From contig CP136063.1 of assembly GCA_032622095.1 (NCBI GenBank), forward strand, positions 68,401,897 to 68,465,896: a DNA stretch of 64,000 nt, written 5' to 3'. Shown in pieces: positions 33,727-45,435 of the stretch (within the stretch, counting starts at the first letter, position 1; each line of letters starts with the position of its first letter). The position numbers and the translations under genes were made by a program. This DNA comes from Siphonodentalium dalli (taxonomy: Eukaryota; Mollusca; Scaphopoda; Gadilida; Siphonodentaliidae). The notes below the pieces were generated by a model. The model was not told where the DNA came from. It did no database searches and saw only the letters and a list, made by a program, of their open reading frames with translations.

Positions 33727-33732
33727 ATTAAA
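33727..33732 (+). promoter_or_regulatory. Candidate polyadenylation signal ATTAAA
   Basis: The first plausible poly(A) hexamer variant after the TGA, 55 bases downstream. It fits a very short 3' UTR, but other AT-rich hexamers follow and none can be proven from sequence. Confidence 0.3.
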
Positions 33733-33913
33733 GGCCGATGTATAAACCATAGGCATATCAAAGTCTACTCACAGCCAAAGTGTTGTGAAAGATTAATCAA
33801 GCATTCGTGTTGTTACCATGCGTTAAGCATACATGTAGACATAGGCATATAGTAGTCCATATGCGCTGGTAGAACCCCTCATGCAACCCTACCCCCCACC
33901 ACAGACCCCCGGT

Positions 33914-33988
33914 GGAAAATTGCTAAAATACCAATATATACTATACCAGTGACTGGTATATTCTATATTGGTATTTAGCAATTTTCCC
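33914..33988. repeat. 75-bp palindrome
   Basis: GGAAAATTGCTAAAATACC (from 33914) through ACTATACCAGT pairs with ACTGGTATATTC through GGTATTTAGCAATTTTCC, with few mismatches and almost no loop (centre near 33951). Likely the end pairing of a tiny MITE. Confidence 0.7.
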
Positions 33989-33989
33989 C

Positions 33990-35635
33990 ATTTTAATACA
34001 TCTTGTATACATATATTAATTTGTGTGGTGTTTATGTATACATGGAGTGAGTGTATGGTCATGGGTGAGTTGTATATGTGTACCTTGCGTGGCTATGTCT
34101 TTCCACCATAACTCAAGGATATGTTAATCGATAGAGAGGTCGTGTAAATTGTCATGCTAATGAGTCAGAGTAGCCACATAGTATGGTCTCACTCAGTTTC
34201 TATTCAAAGTTTTGTCTATTTCCTTTCAAAATGTGGCCAGAATCCCAAAAGAAGTTTCCTGCAAAATTCCACACTGCACCCTTTAATATGAATTTGTCAT
34301 TGCTCAAACGGTACTGGGACAATCAGAATTGAACATTTAGTTGATCAAGTAGCATGTTTAGTAACCAAGTTAGTCACAATTTGCTACCTTTTCGTAACAT
34401 CAGAGTATATTAATGTTCGGGATATATGTTAAAAATCAACTTTTACCATTTTTTTTTGCCATTTTACAAGCCATCTAGAATAATTTTGTCACCTGACTGT
34501 GACACATTTGAGACTTATCATTACAAAAAACGTATTTGATATCAAAGATAGTTCCGTTTACTTTGAAAATTGTTGACACCGGAAAAGTTCTTTTTTTTGG
34601 CTGATTTTGATTATCAGCAATGTTAATATTCAAATTATAGAAGGCATATTAGTTCATTGTGTTCATCAACCACAACTTGTAAACGATTGCAGGTCACGCT
34701 GGGGCAATATCTACCATTTTCCATAACTTGGGTGGCCATTTTGGCGGTCATTTTGAGACAAACTGTCAATTTTGTTTTCATTGAGTTAGAATATTCATAA
34801 TTAATGTTATATTGCCGCACTTACATTGCACAGTTCTGCCCATTTCTTGTTGAATTATGACTACAATACCAATGGTGATTTTTTTAAATGTTATACCGCG
34901 TTCTGTAAAATAGAATATTTATCCTCCAATAATATATAACATTTGTAGACATTTGACATTATTTTCTCTCTGTAATTTGCAAAAAAGCTCTGAGACGATG
35001 GTTATCGAATAACGATGAACCGACCAGCTGGGGTAATCTAAATATCAACCGAGAACGAACAACCGAGAACAGTTTTAAAATGTTATATATGCATTACATA
35101 ACATGTTATACTTAAAACATATACAGTACAAACATCGATATTTACGTAACAAATGTTTAATTTTATGCATTTAAGCGATATATACTTGACAAATTGCAAT
35201 CGCTACCTATAACAACGATCTCGTTTTAACCTGGGACTAGTATCGTAAAGATAGATATCCCTGTTTTTAGTTCCAGTTTTAACATGAGGCTTACAGAAGT
35301 CTGGTCGTTGAGACTCGATTTTGAGGTGAATCTAGAACAAAATTGTTGACAAGCTGTTTTTGATGTCATTTTGTCGGGCAGAATCTGGGGAACAATATAT
35401 CCAAAATCCGCTGAAATTCGCTTTGGGGGAAATTTCTACTAATCTTTGAAATATGGTCGTATTTATGGTTTTTTGTGTCAATTTCGCTCTTCCTTATTAG
35501 TCCAGTCAATCTGATGGAAAGAAACACCCAACGTGAACAAATTGCTATGCAATGTATTATGGTGTGTTTGTATGTGACTATATCCATATAATAACGCGAC
35601 CAACATCCCCATGAATCCCAGGGTGGGAAAGTATG
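33990..35635. other. Unannotated intergenic sequence
   Basis: No gene recognised. CCAAAATCCGCTGAAATTCGC near 35401 resembles a segment of the 2.1-kb units (near 6725), so a dispersed element fragment is present. Confidence 0.4.
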
Positions 35636-35644
35636 ACAAATCAA

Positions 35645-35721
35645 TTGTACTTAAGTAATAATTGTACTTATGTACAAATATTTGCACTTAAGTACAATTA
35701 GTTGCACGTAAGTGCAAATAG
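35645..35721. repeat. Cluster of TTGCACTTAAGTGCAA-like palindromes
   Basis: Four to five consecutive variants of TTG(C/T)ACTTAAGT(G/A)CAA lie at 35645-35721. The same palindrome occurs at the inner ends of the large inverted repeat at 42849-43182, suggesting a shared element family. Confidence 0.6.
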
Positions 35722-36035
35722 TGATTTCATTTGTACATCTGGTTTAAAAACGATAGTCCCCTTCTTTGTAATGGTATATTTCTGCACGTCTTGAGTGACA
35801 GTCAATTTCCATTCAATTTGCGTCACTTTTGCCACAATCATGGCTGCGGCGCTTGTTTTCGGGATCATTGAAAATGGGTTCAGCTCCGAATTGGTTTCTT
35901 AATATACGCTAACTACATGGAAGGAACATTCATTCATGATTTTTTTTATTGTACTTTGATAATATATGCGCTAAGCTTGCTTTACTTGTGTTTACAAAGT
36001 GTTTTGTTTCCTAATTTGCGCGGGTGTCAAACTCA

Positions 36036-36468
36036 AGGTTACACTGGTGTAAATAAGGTTCCGAGTGACATCTAGCAGATGTGTGAGGAATATATAGGAG
36101 AGAATAAAATAGACACTGGACCCTGATTGGTCAATAGCCTTGTGTGCTTTTTGCATAAAAAAATCATCACACCTCTTCCCTATGATTTCCCATAGGCAAA
36201 ATAGCCATTGGCAAAGGAATTAACCCTTTGTAGTGATGTTTGAATTTTTTGGTGTGGTCTAAAATATGACAGTATTTTTATGCGGATCTGACACTAGTTA
36301 CGAAAACACAAGATTTAAAGGCGAATTCCCTGCTAGACAGACATGATTTCTTTGTGTAAAAAGTTTCCCCAAATGTCAATTTTTCAGATTAAACAAAAAT
36401 TTGGACCCAATATTTATATAGCCAACAGCATACGCTTAAACGTTAGCACGTTAGCACCAGTGTAACCT
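36036..36468. mobile_element. MITE with AGGTTACACTGGTGTAAAT ends, copy 1
   Basis: 433 bp from AGGTTACACTGGTGTAAAT to CACCAGTGTAACCT. It is nearly identical to copy 2 outside one internal segment of about 65 bp that copy 2 lacks (after TATGATTT, near 36187). No ORF of note. Confidence 0.75.
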
Positions 36469-37355
36469 AAAGGGAAAAATTAGTTTTTCGCATTTTTGAT
36501 TCCTGGGAGTCACTTTAAAGTATTTTAGTGCATTTTTCACAGCCTGGTCTTTCAGTCCAATGAATCTCCCATGCATGGTGTTGCTATTCTTGCTGCTGAT
36601 GTCTTCTTTCACTTACATCGGCAAAAAATGGTATGATTTTTCATAAAAAATGCCAATTTTTCAAGGTATTTTCAAAAAATTTCAAGGTAGTAATAGTCAC
36701 ATGATAATGCAAATGACACATAACATGAGCGTGTCAATGACACACATACCAATTGTTATAAGAAGCTAATCTAACAAGTATTTTGGATTTTATAGCCATT
36801 GATATACAGATATATATAATAAAAGTGTGTCATTTTCACTGGTGGGTATGGCCATTTGAAGGATAATAGCACTAAAACTTGGACACATTTAAGAAAATGC
36901 TTCAGCATTTCCAAGAGAGCATATCATTGTTCAACTAATTCAATATACAACCACATCCAGTTATCTTGGATCACCCTTGCATGTCATATTTTAGTCTTCC
37001 ATGTGCTGATAAAGTCATGTGCTTGGTGCTCAGCTGATCAGATCTGGACTCAATGACCTCACATCACCAGAAGTTCTCTCATGGAAAGATTCTTGTACAG
37101 TCTTCCATAGCTGATCCAAGTTTGCAACACCAGACCCCAAAAACTGTGTGAAAATGGGGCCTGAACATGACTTGTGGTGGAAAATTGTGCTTTTTTGATG
37201 AATAATGTGTTAAAGGGGGTGGGGTTAAATTGTGTGTGATAAATAAAGAACCACAGAAGTGATATTGTTTTTGAACATATTTTTTCCATTGATGGGCAAG
37301 TCTGAAGAAATGTAGGGAGTTACAATTATTCCGCGAAAAAGCAGGCTATCGCTTT

Positions 37356-37720
37356 AGGTTACACTGGTGTAAATAAGGTTCCGATTGACATCTAGCAGAT
37401 GTGGGAGGAATATATATGAGAGAATAAAATAGACACTGGGCCCTGATTGGTCAATAGCCTTGTGTGCTTTTTGCATAAAAAAATCATCACACCTCTTCCC
37501 TATGATTTGTTTTATGCGGATCTGACACTAGTTACGAAAACACAAGATTTAAAGGCGAATTCCCTGCTAGACAGACATTATTTTTTTTGTGTAAAAAGTT
37601 TCCCCAAATGTCAATTTTTCAGATTAAAATAAAAATTGGACTCAATATTTATATAGCCAACAGCACACGCTAAAACGTTAGCACTGAGACCTGTGGAAAA
37701 CATTTACACCAGTGTAACCT
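37356..37720. mobile_element. MITE with AGGTTACACTGGTGTAAAT ends, copy 2
   Basis: 365 bp. The terminal arms AGGTTACACTGGTGTAAAT and ATTTACACCAGTGTAACCT are perfect 19-bp inverse copies, apart from a one-base spacing difference at the inner edge. Confidence 0.78.
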
Positions 37721-37937
37721 CAATGTTACAACGATGCACTCGATCGTTAAATTTTGCCTAAACAATAGATTAGAGTGACTCCCCTTATATTACTTTCTTT
37801 GACGACAGCGTGCATAATGGGTGCAGGAATGAGCGACGTTGCCTCGATCTGTGTTGTCAATCTAGATGTGCCTATTCAATCTTTTCTGCTGAGACTACTT
37901 TTGATCGATTAGCTTGGTTAGATGGAACGTATTAGCG

Positions 37938-38020
37938 AGTTTGCGATTTCAAACCGGTACGGGTACCGGTACGCGTACGGGTAGCTACCCGTACCGGTAC
38001 ACGTTTTGAAATCGCAAACT
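37938..38020. repeat. GC-rich palindrome with GGTACC-type core
   Basis: The outer arms AGTTTGCGATTTCAAA (37938-37953) and TTTGAAATCGCAAACT (38005-38020) are perfect. The core is a chain of CCGGTAC/GGGTACC units centred on GTACGGGTAGCTACCCGTAC. The word TAGCGAGTTTGCGAT at its left edge returns inverted near 41738-41752 next to more CCCGTACCCG sequence. Confidence 0.7.
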
Positions 38021-39170
38021 GTTTTACCGGTAGTATCATCACATCGACTGGTAATGTATGGTGAGCCAACTGCAACAAAAAAGATATAATGATATAAATT
38101 GTTATTTGCGTTATTGGCCTATGTTATACTTAGCGTCATGGGTTGTTGTAAATATGTATTTAGATTAGATGAGCCCCGTGCTAATCAGTTGCTTTCATCA
38201 AGGACGAGCTAGGTGGCAGTTGGAAGAGGACGTAACATTTTCAACAATTGGATTCTACAAGTCATAGACCGATCGAGTGTTGACAATACATCGGTTGGAA
38301 TTTTTAAACTTAGAAAATAGATTATGATAGCTCAAATATACAATTACGTTATATATAGATAAAATGTCCAACCAATATTCGGTGTAAAATGTATTGTTTT
38401 AGACCAAGGGTCTAATATTGTCCTACATGTACTTTCAGTTCGATATAATACCGCATGTGTCCAGGGGGGGGGGTCGGAAAAAAGTGACATGACATTAGGC
38501 TGAAAAAACTTTTTTCCGGCTCTTGGGTACCCACCACCCCCCTATTTGAAGGAACAAATATTGTTTCCAATTTCATGCGGGGTACCCACCCCTTTTTTAC
38601 CTCCAAATCTGTAATATCACACCATTTAAGCTTGATGGTCAGTATTACAGTTACCCTATTTCCATTTCTGATTCTTCTAAGTCATTCCAACTTTTGTAAC
38701 AACACGAAACAGGTTCTAAAAAAATACCTGGAAAAACCCAAAATAACACACAGAATACATGTGCTGATCAGTAAATTATTGATTGATTCTTTCCCAAATA
38801 TTGTCTAAGGTAGCTCATAATGCTCATTATACATGTAACCAAATATAAAAGCATTAGTGTACCTTCTTTTCATCACAGAAAGTGTAACTTTAGATGTGTC
38901 CCATAGTATCACATGAATTTATGTCAATTATGATTTTTGAAACAAATATTAGGGCAACACCACCTGGCAATTAACTCTCCAACAATACAGGTATTCAGCT
39001 GAAATCCACTATGTATCACAAAACTAATTTTCATTTCCATGAGCTGAGTTCTTGGGCTAGGTACTGTGATAAGGCCAGACCCAGGTCAAACATTCATACA
39101 AATACATGTACTGCGTGTAAATAGAAACTTGAAAATAAGACGATCATATGCAGTCTGCAGAATAAGCTCC
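38021..39170. other. Unannotated intergenic sequence
   Basis: A G-run at 38463-38471 lies next to GGAAAAAAGTG, and a similar block with a C-run is at 40018-40052. No gene recognised. Confidence 0.4.
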
Positions 39171-39174
39171 AAGG

Positions 39175-39360
39175 AGGGTGAGTTTTGTGATGCTACCCAG
39201 CAGAGTGGGCTATAGCATTACCAAATTCACCATATGTGACCCTCATATGTAGCTAGTTCTCCATGGTTGGTCGAGAACAAAATAGAATGAGGTCGTTAGA
39301 GGTTGAATTTGTTGATGCTATGCCGGGTAGTATCGCCAAATTCGCCCTCTGCAGACTTCG
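39175..39360. repeat. Two small foldbacks of the GTGAATTTNGTGATGCTA type
   Basis: 39186-39230 (GGGTGAGTTTTGTGATGCTA...TAGCATTACCAAATTCACC) and 39290-39350 (GTTGAATTTGTTGATGCTA...TATCGCCAAATTCGCCC) each fold on themselves. Related foldbacks occur at 50790-50875 and 51095-51160 within the long array units. Confidence 0.6.
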
Positions 39361-41690
39361 ATCATTTTGCTGATGACCAGCACATTATTTTTAGACTTGC
39401 ATATTATATTAAGTTATATTATATTTTCTTTCCCTTCTTTTCACTCATCTGTTCTGATTTTGTTTATTCCACTTAGCAGCCTTCTCCATATCTACACATT
39501 CAAGGTCTATGTATGCTCGCCCAATCTTTTATCTGGGTCCCACCATCTCAAGATTATTATCTCAGTGATATGCGTTGTTGCAGTCTACAGTCCCATGCCA
39601 AGTTCCGATACAATTTTGACTGAGTCATCTGGTCTGATCAGGTATAATGAGTAAATATTAATGAGATAAATGAATAGATTTTTTCATTTTATTTATATTA
39701 AAGTTTATTCATGTGCTACATAACTGTCCATTTTCATCTGGAACCAGTAGCATTGGTACATGGCAATGTGATCGGATGTAAAAGGCGAATTCCTGAGAGT
39801 TGGTTCGTAATCTGGATTTCTGAGAAGCATCATGCCCATATCCACACTAACTACCACCCTAAGCACTGCCCTAAGTGGCATACACACCTTAACAATGATG
39901 CTGAACACTTTGAGGCATTTATATTGAAGAAATGTTGTAAGAGGAAAAAATTGCGACCACTCAGGAAAAAAGTGACTTTTTCGCAGCTGAACCACCCACC
40001 CACCCCGGCCTAGTGTATGGAAAAAAGTGGATGACCCCCCCCCCCCTGATGTGTCCCTTATTTTAGTTGGGGAATATTTAGTCATATTAAGGATGCATAA
40101 TCCGAATTAACGCTCCCAAGTTACTATGTTTTTTTGGCTTCGGGGGTAAAACTAAATATTTGATTCGAATCGAGGAACCCACCATCAAAGCGCAGAGTGA
40201 TCAGATATCGATTTTTGAAATTGTAATTGCGGACGAAGATGCTTAACTCTAAAATCAAGTGGTAATGCGGCCAAAATTTTATACTATAGTTGACAGCAGT
40301 TAGCATTATTTTGTTGTAATTAATCGATTCTGATAACAAAAGCGTATTTTGAAGAAATGTTCTTGTTGTAACTTTATGATATGGGGACCGTCTGATCGGT
40401 TTGAGTAGCTTTAAGTAAACCCTTGTTTGGAATCTTTCAACAGATCGAAGGGTCGGGGCAAGGGAATATTTATCCCAAGAATTGGGATTGTTGTCGGGAT
40501 CTAAACCCGGAGGTAGGTTGAAATGTTCAACTTGGTAACAAAAAAGGTGTCAAAATGTAGTCTGTTTATTATACGGATTGAATAAAGAGCGTTTGCTTCA
40601 CTTCTGTGCGAAACACAGAAAACAGCTGAAACTCGCTCTGCGTATATGCTTAGATTTTGTAGAGTATGTATAGGTATTTCGTGTATTTGGCGACCTATAT
40701 TATCCCCACTACAGTATACACACGTATTGTGGTTCAAATGCGCCATGTCCGTTCAGATAGTAAATATATATTAAAATGAGAAATCAGTCCCCACCAACAT
40801 ACGATAAGGTAACCAAACGGTAATTGTATTCAAATGTGCAATGCATAGATAAATACACGATATATTTATGTCCTTGTACAATGGGTTGAGACAGGGACGT
40901 GACGACAGGGGTGTCTTAACCCCCCCTCCCCAACTTTGGTCAAATGTTCAACATTTGGAAATTTGATATACCTGACACAACATTTGTTGGAAATTTCACA
41001 CAAACAATAGGTTGAAATTGTTTTCGTAGTTTGATTTTCGAACAATTTATTAGTGGATAATTTGTAGTTTTTAGACCAACATTTGCATATTTCCCTATTT
41101 TTGGTAACAAAATTTGGACTGAAATGCCTGTCAGAAACAGTTGGAAATTGTTCAAGCTTGGGGGGGGGGGGGGAGTGTCAGGTCTCAAAATTTCCACAAT
41201 TGGAAAGCTTGATGCCAGCCAAGGGGAGTGTGGATTTACGCGCAAACTTGTGAATTTGATATGGTTCGAGATGTGTAGTTAGAAATTCGAAGGTGGACAC
41301 CCTTCCTAACGCGCAGACCATATATAGCCATGTCCCTGCAACGGGCGTCTATAGCACCATCTACTCACTCTATTAATCACAACCTGTCATTAATGCAGTC
41401 AACAAAGTTGTTAGTGAAAAAAAATCGGCCTTCCGTATTTATCTAAATGCTAGAAGCCGCCTCGAGAATTTGAACACAAATCCTGGGTTAAAATGACAAC
41501 TTTATCAATAATATTTGCCCATGAAATCTTTCAATAAATAGGTTAACGCATAGCTGACTGGAATTTCATGGAATTCATGGACCTTTGAGTGAGAAAATCG
41601 TAGTGAAAGGCTACCGGTCAATGGGACAAATCTACCCGTTTCAATTCGCTATCGCTTTATGTGCTGCATTGAAAGTACCCAAGTGACCGT
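39361..41690. other. Unannotated intergenic sequence
   Basis: Overlapping ORFs of 100 and 126 codons on opposite strands at 39705-40085 show no recognisable domain. A G-run of 15 or so lies at 41160-41174. No gene supported. Confidence 0.4.
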
Positions 41691-42085
41691 GACGATGTTC
41701 ACAGATTTACCCGTACCCGTTCCCGTCGAACGGGTATCGCAAACTCGCTATTAAATAGTTTACAAATGGCTCAGTGTTAACATGTGTTTTTAGCTCACTA
41801 TTTTGTTCAAATATAAACAAAGCAGCAGCAAGAATTTGTTTAATACAGCCTCCATTGAGTAGCCGCGTAAGTTGTAAATTTGAAAGTTTGATCAAGGGTA
41901 ATTTTAAGGGGGTGTCCATGATATGTTTTGTTTTGCCTGGTCTAGCTGACTCTGTTAACAGTACCAATACCACTGTCTATGAACTGTTACATCGGTAGTG
42001 ATTTTATTGGCGGCTTTTTGATGGTCCAGGAATGATGTTTATAATATAGGAATAGTATAGATATTTAGTAACAGGAGATTAAGTG
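41691..42085. other. Unannotated intergenic sequence with opposed ORFs
   Basis: Opposed short ORFs (88 codons minus, 74 codons plus) at 41707-41998 are mutual shadows. Nothing recognised. Confidence 0.35.
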
Positions 42086-42087
42086 AC

Positions 42088-42160
42088 ATAATCATGTGGT
42101 ATACTTTGGGAATCTGACTATTAAGGTTACCAGGGTTTGGAAAAACAAAGGGTGTTGCAG
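42088..42160 (+). repeat. Direct repeat partner of 42967-43030
   Basis: CATAATCATGTGGTATACTT, GGGAATC and ACCAGGGTT(T)GGAAAAACA occur in the same order at 42088-42160 and 42967-43030. Confidence 0.6.
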
Positions 42161-42289
42161 GGTGCCCCTACTTTAGACGCCCTAAACATACACCCCACAC
42201 ATATCCCACCTCGATCCAAAATGGTCGCCGGCAAGAGGGGTCCAAATCGGAACAATCATTGACCCATCCTAATAATTATTTGTCTAAAC

Positions 42290-43790
42290 TAAATCGGTCA
42301 AGGGGCCGAGAAATGGCATGGGTGCCCTATTTAAACCCCTCTGGACGGTGGCCATTTGTGACCGGGTGGCTGTGTGGAAAGACTGCCCTGGGGGCCGTAC
42401 TACAACACCCTTTGTTTGACCTAAATATAAAATTTTCGAATAAGGAATGGAATACACCTTCGTGATGTTCGAGTCATGAATGGGGAGGGGCGTGGCACAA
42501 AACCTGATAGTGATACAAATATGTTTAGCTCTAGTTTCCACTAAATTCAAACAAGTTCTTCTCCAATGATATGATGAAGCAAAGCATGTGAGTTAAAGAG
42601 GCCATGTGACTGACGACCCAATATAACGATCCGGATATTCATAGATCCATATATGGATACCCATAAGTGACCGGTGGTAAGTAGGAAATTGGCCCCGACT
42701 CCAAAAGGTAGGTTATGGGTTCTCACTCATAAATAAATTGTCTACTCCGCTGTATATAGGGAAAGGACAACGCGTACCCATGTATCGGTGTAACTACATT
42801 TATGACACGGATAGGTAGGACAAACAGTCATCGAGTTCCTGCTTAGCATTTGCTCATAGGGCGGACTTTTTGGGAAAATGGTTAGTCATGTCACAATTAA
42901 CTACACAATATGTATCTAACAAACAATGAACTAGTTCGTACTTAACATTTGCACTTAAGTGCTTACATAATCATGTGGTATACTTAGGGAATCGGACCAT
43001 GCATGGTACCAGGGTTAGGAAAAACATACGTTATATGCAAATAATTGTACTTAAGTGCAAATATTTGCACTTAAATGCAAATATTAAGTAGGAACTAGTT
43101 AATTGTTTGTTAGATAAATATTGTGCAGTTAATTCTGACATGACTAACCATTTCCCCAAAAATTCCGCCCTATGAGCAAAAACAGACCAGCTTGTTCTCA
43201 AATGGGGGTGTTCCTTATAGAGTTTAATTGCACTCACTTATGATTAAGAATTATTGGGGTTGGTAAATTTTTATTCTGTGGACCTGTGTCGAGAAATGGC
43301 ATGGGTCGGCAACTTTGCATTAGGTTGGGTGTGTGGGTTGTGGGCCACACTACAACTCTTTTTATATAACCTTAATATGTTAAGGGATGCCTGAAGGGGC
43401 CGTGAAATTGCATGGATCCTCTAGTTGAGCCATCTGGACGGCAGCCATTTTGGATCGTGGTGGGGTGTGCGGCGAATGTTTAGGGTGTCTTGGGGGCCAC
43501 CATACACCGCTCTGTTAGACACAAATCTGTTATGGATCCAGAAATGGCATGGGTCCCTCCCTATATGAACCCCTCATTACGGCGGCCATTTTGGATCGCG
43601 GCGGGATTAGTGGGGTGAATATATAGATTGGTTTGGGGTCCACCCTTCAGCACAATTTGTCTAAACTAAATCGGTCGAGGGGCCGAGAAATGGCCTGGGT
43701 GCCCTATTTTAACCCATCTGGATAGTGGTCATTTTGGATCGGAGTGTGTGGAAAAAGAGTGCCTCGTTGGACCACTCTACAATATAAAAA
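42290..43790 (+). repeat. Diverged tandem repeats of about 130 bp
   Basis: Five monomers carry GGGGCCGAGAAATGGCATGG, then CCCTATTTGAACCCCTCTGG, ACGGCGGCCATTTTGGATCG and a GGGGTCCAC-type end. They begin near 42302, 43290, 43396, 43528 and 43679. The first is separated from the rest by the inverted repeat at 42849-43182. Related downstream modules at 42410-42600 and 44256-44470 repeat CACCCTTTGTTTGAC...AAAATTTTCGAATAAGGAATGG. Confidence 0.7.
42849..43182. mobile_element. Large inverted repeat, arms of about 115 bp
   Basis: TTTGCTCATAGGGCGGA...GTTAGTCATGTCA...CTAACAAACAAT...TTGCACTTAAG (42849 to about 42963) returns inverted at about 43062-43182 with roughly 10-12% mismatches. The centre contains the direct repeat listed above. 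Likely a foldback element inserted into the 130-bp repeat field. Confidence 0.7.
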
Positions 43791-44249
43791 TGGTGACGTG
43801 GCTCGAGGGCAACATTGCGGATTGTCTCCCCGAGTAACCAATGTCTCCCGAGGCGGAGCCGATGGAGACATTGGTTCCAAGGGGAGACTATCCGCAATGT
43901 TGCCATCGAGCCACGTCACCATTGTTTTTATTATAACGAATAACCATGTCATATCATCGGGTGAAACATCCGCGAATCGCTTCGATTTTAAACCGGCATC
44001 CCTGATATTTACTTTGAAGAATGCGGAAGTCGTCTGAATCGTGACAATTTGGGGTTTCCGGTTTGAATGTCACGGTCAAAATACGTCATAAAATTTCGTT
44101 CGGGTGCTTCCGTGAACATGTTCGGGCTCTTTCGGTCGGAGCGGTAAACATTGCAAAAAATGGTCAACGGCAATGGTTCATAGGCGGGAAACATTGCAAA
44201 TTGTAAAATCACACCCTGTGGGAAATTAACATAAGCTTTTAATATGAGG
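43785..44249. mobile_element. 465-bp insertion with 7-bp target duplication
   Basis: TACAATA flanks both sides (43778-43784 and 44250-44256). Removing the insert restores ACTCTACAATAACACCCTTTG, matching the empty-site version ACTACAACACCCTTTG at 42400. The left end is a 60-bp palindrome (see next entry); the remaining 320 bp has no recognised coding sequence. Confidence 0.7.
43789..43923. repeat. 60-bp-arm palindrome
   Basis: Arm 43789-43848 (AATGGTGACGTGGCTCGAGG...CCAATGTCTCC) pairs with 43864-43923 with about five mismatches in 60, around the loop CGAGGCGGAGCCGAT. The AT-rich edges extend the pairing further. Confidence 0.85.
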
Positions 44250-44255
44250 TACAAT

Positions 44256-44582
44256 AACACCCTTTGTTTGACATAAATATAAAATTTTCGAATAAGGAAT
44301 GGAATTCACATTCGTGCTGTTCGAGTCATGAATGGGGAGGGGAAGGGCGCAAAAACTGCTAGTGATACAAGTATGTTAAATAGCTCTAGTTTCCACCAAA
44401 TGCATACATGTTCTTCTCCAATGATATGATGAAGCAAATCACGTGAGTTAAAGGCGCACATGACTGATGGCCCAACATAATCCGGACGGTCATGGACCCA
44501 TATGGATACCCATAGACCTACATGTAGTAAGTATGAAATTGGCCCAAACTCCTAAAGTTAGGTCATGGGTTCTCAGTCTTAA
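44256..44582 (+). repeat. Diverged copy of 42410-42760
   Basis: CACCCTTTGTTTGAC, TTCGAATAAGGAATGGAA, GTTCGAGTCATGAATGGGGAGGGG, TTCTTCTCCAATGATATGATG and, further on, TAGGTCATGGGTTCTCA and TTACTCCGCTGTA match the earlier copy in order. The repeat runs directly into the 72-bp minisatellite. Confidence 0.75.
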
Positions 44583-44634
44583 ATGGATAGGTTACTCCGC
44601 TGTAAATATGGAAATGACCATGCGTTATGGCAAT

Positions 44635-45435
44635 CGATAACAGAACCAAAGCAAGCGACAACAGAACCATCAGAACCAACGCAATCGATACCAGAACCAA
44701 CGCAATCGATAGAAAAACAACCAGAACCAACACAATTGACAACAGAACTACCAGAACCAACGCAATCGATAACAGAACCAACGCAATCGATAACAGAACC
44801 AAAGCAAGCGACAACAGAACCATCAGAACCAACGCAATCGATAACAGAACCAACGCAATCGATAACAGAACCAAAGCAAGCGACAACAGAACCATCAGAA
44901 CCAACGCAATCGATAACAGAACCAACGCAATCGATAACAGAACCAAAGCAAGCGACAACAGAACCATCAGAACCAACGCAATCGATAACAGAACCAACGC
45001 AATCGATAACAGAACCAAAGCAAGCGACAACAGAACCATCAGAACCAACGCAATCGATAACAGAACCAACGCAATCGATAACAGAACCAAAGCAAGCGAC
45101 AACAGAACAATCAGAACCAACGCAATCGATAACAGAACCAACGCAATCGATAACAGAACCAAAGCAAGCGACAACAGAACCATCAGAACCAACGCAATCG
45201 ATAACAGAACCAACGCAATCGATAACAGAACCAAAGCAAGCGACAACAGAACCATCAGAACCAACGCAATCGATAACAGAACCAAAGCAAGCGACAACAG
45301 AACCATCAGAACCAACGCAATCGACAACAGAGCCAACGCAATCGACAACAGAACCAACGCAATCGACAACAGAACCAAAGCAATCGACACCAGAACCAAA
45401 GCAATTGACAACCGAACAACCAGAACAAACTAACG
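44635..45435 (+). repeat. 72-bp minisatellite with long ORFs
   Basis: The 72-bp unit is built from 21-base blocks such as GAACCAACGCAATCGATAACA and one 9-base block GAACCATCA. Seven markers lie exactly 72 bases apart (44820, 44892, 44964, 45036, 45108, 45180, 45252), with irregular units on both sides. Since every block is a multiple of three, two plus frames (285 codons from 44583, 268 from 44627) and one minus frame (282) stay open. The 285-codon frame would give a Thr/Pro/Glu/Ser-rich TEPTQSITEPKQATTEPSEP repeat, mucin-like in composition. Its ATG lies inside the upstream dispersed repeat, so I treat the ORF as a by-product. Confidence 0.8.

Larger units (their letters stand above)
36036..37720. 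mobile_element. Composite element: two direct MITE copies around 887 bp
   Basis: Two directly repeated MITEs flank 36469-37355. The inner junctions are ACCTAAAG and CTTTAGGT, inverse of each other, so the inner segment also ends in matching termini. The middle carries no recognisable transposase. Confidence 0.5.

Noticed and set aside
39705-40085. Opposed ORFs of 126 (minus) and 100 (plus) codons
   Set aside because: They mutually overlap, no domain is recognisable, and the minus ORF begins in a C/G-run region. Neither has supporting splice or expression signals.
42259-44037. Short ORFs in the 42-44-kb repeats
   Set aside because: They fall in diverged tandem repeats and a palindromic insertion, and related repeat copies do not keep the frames.
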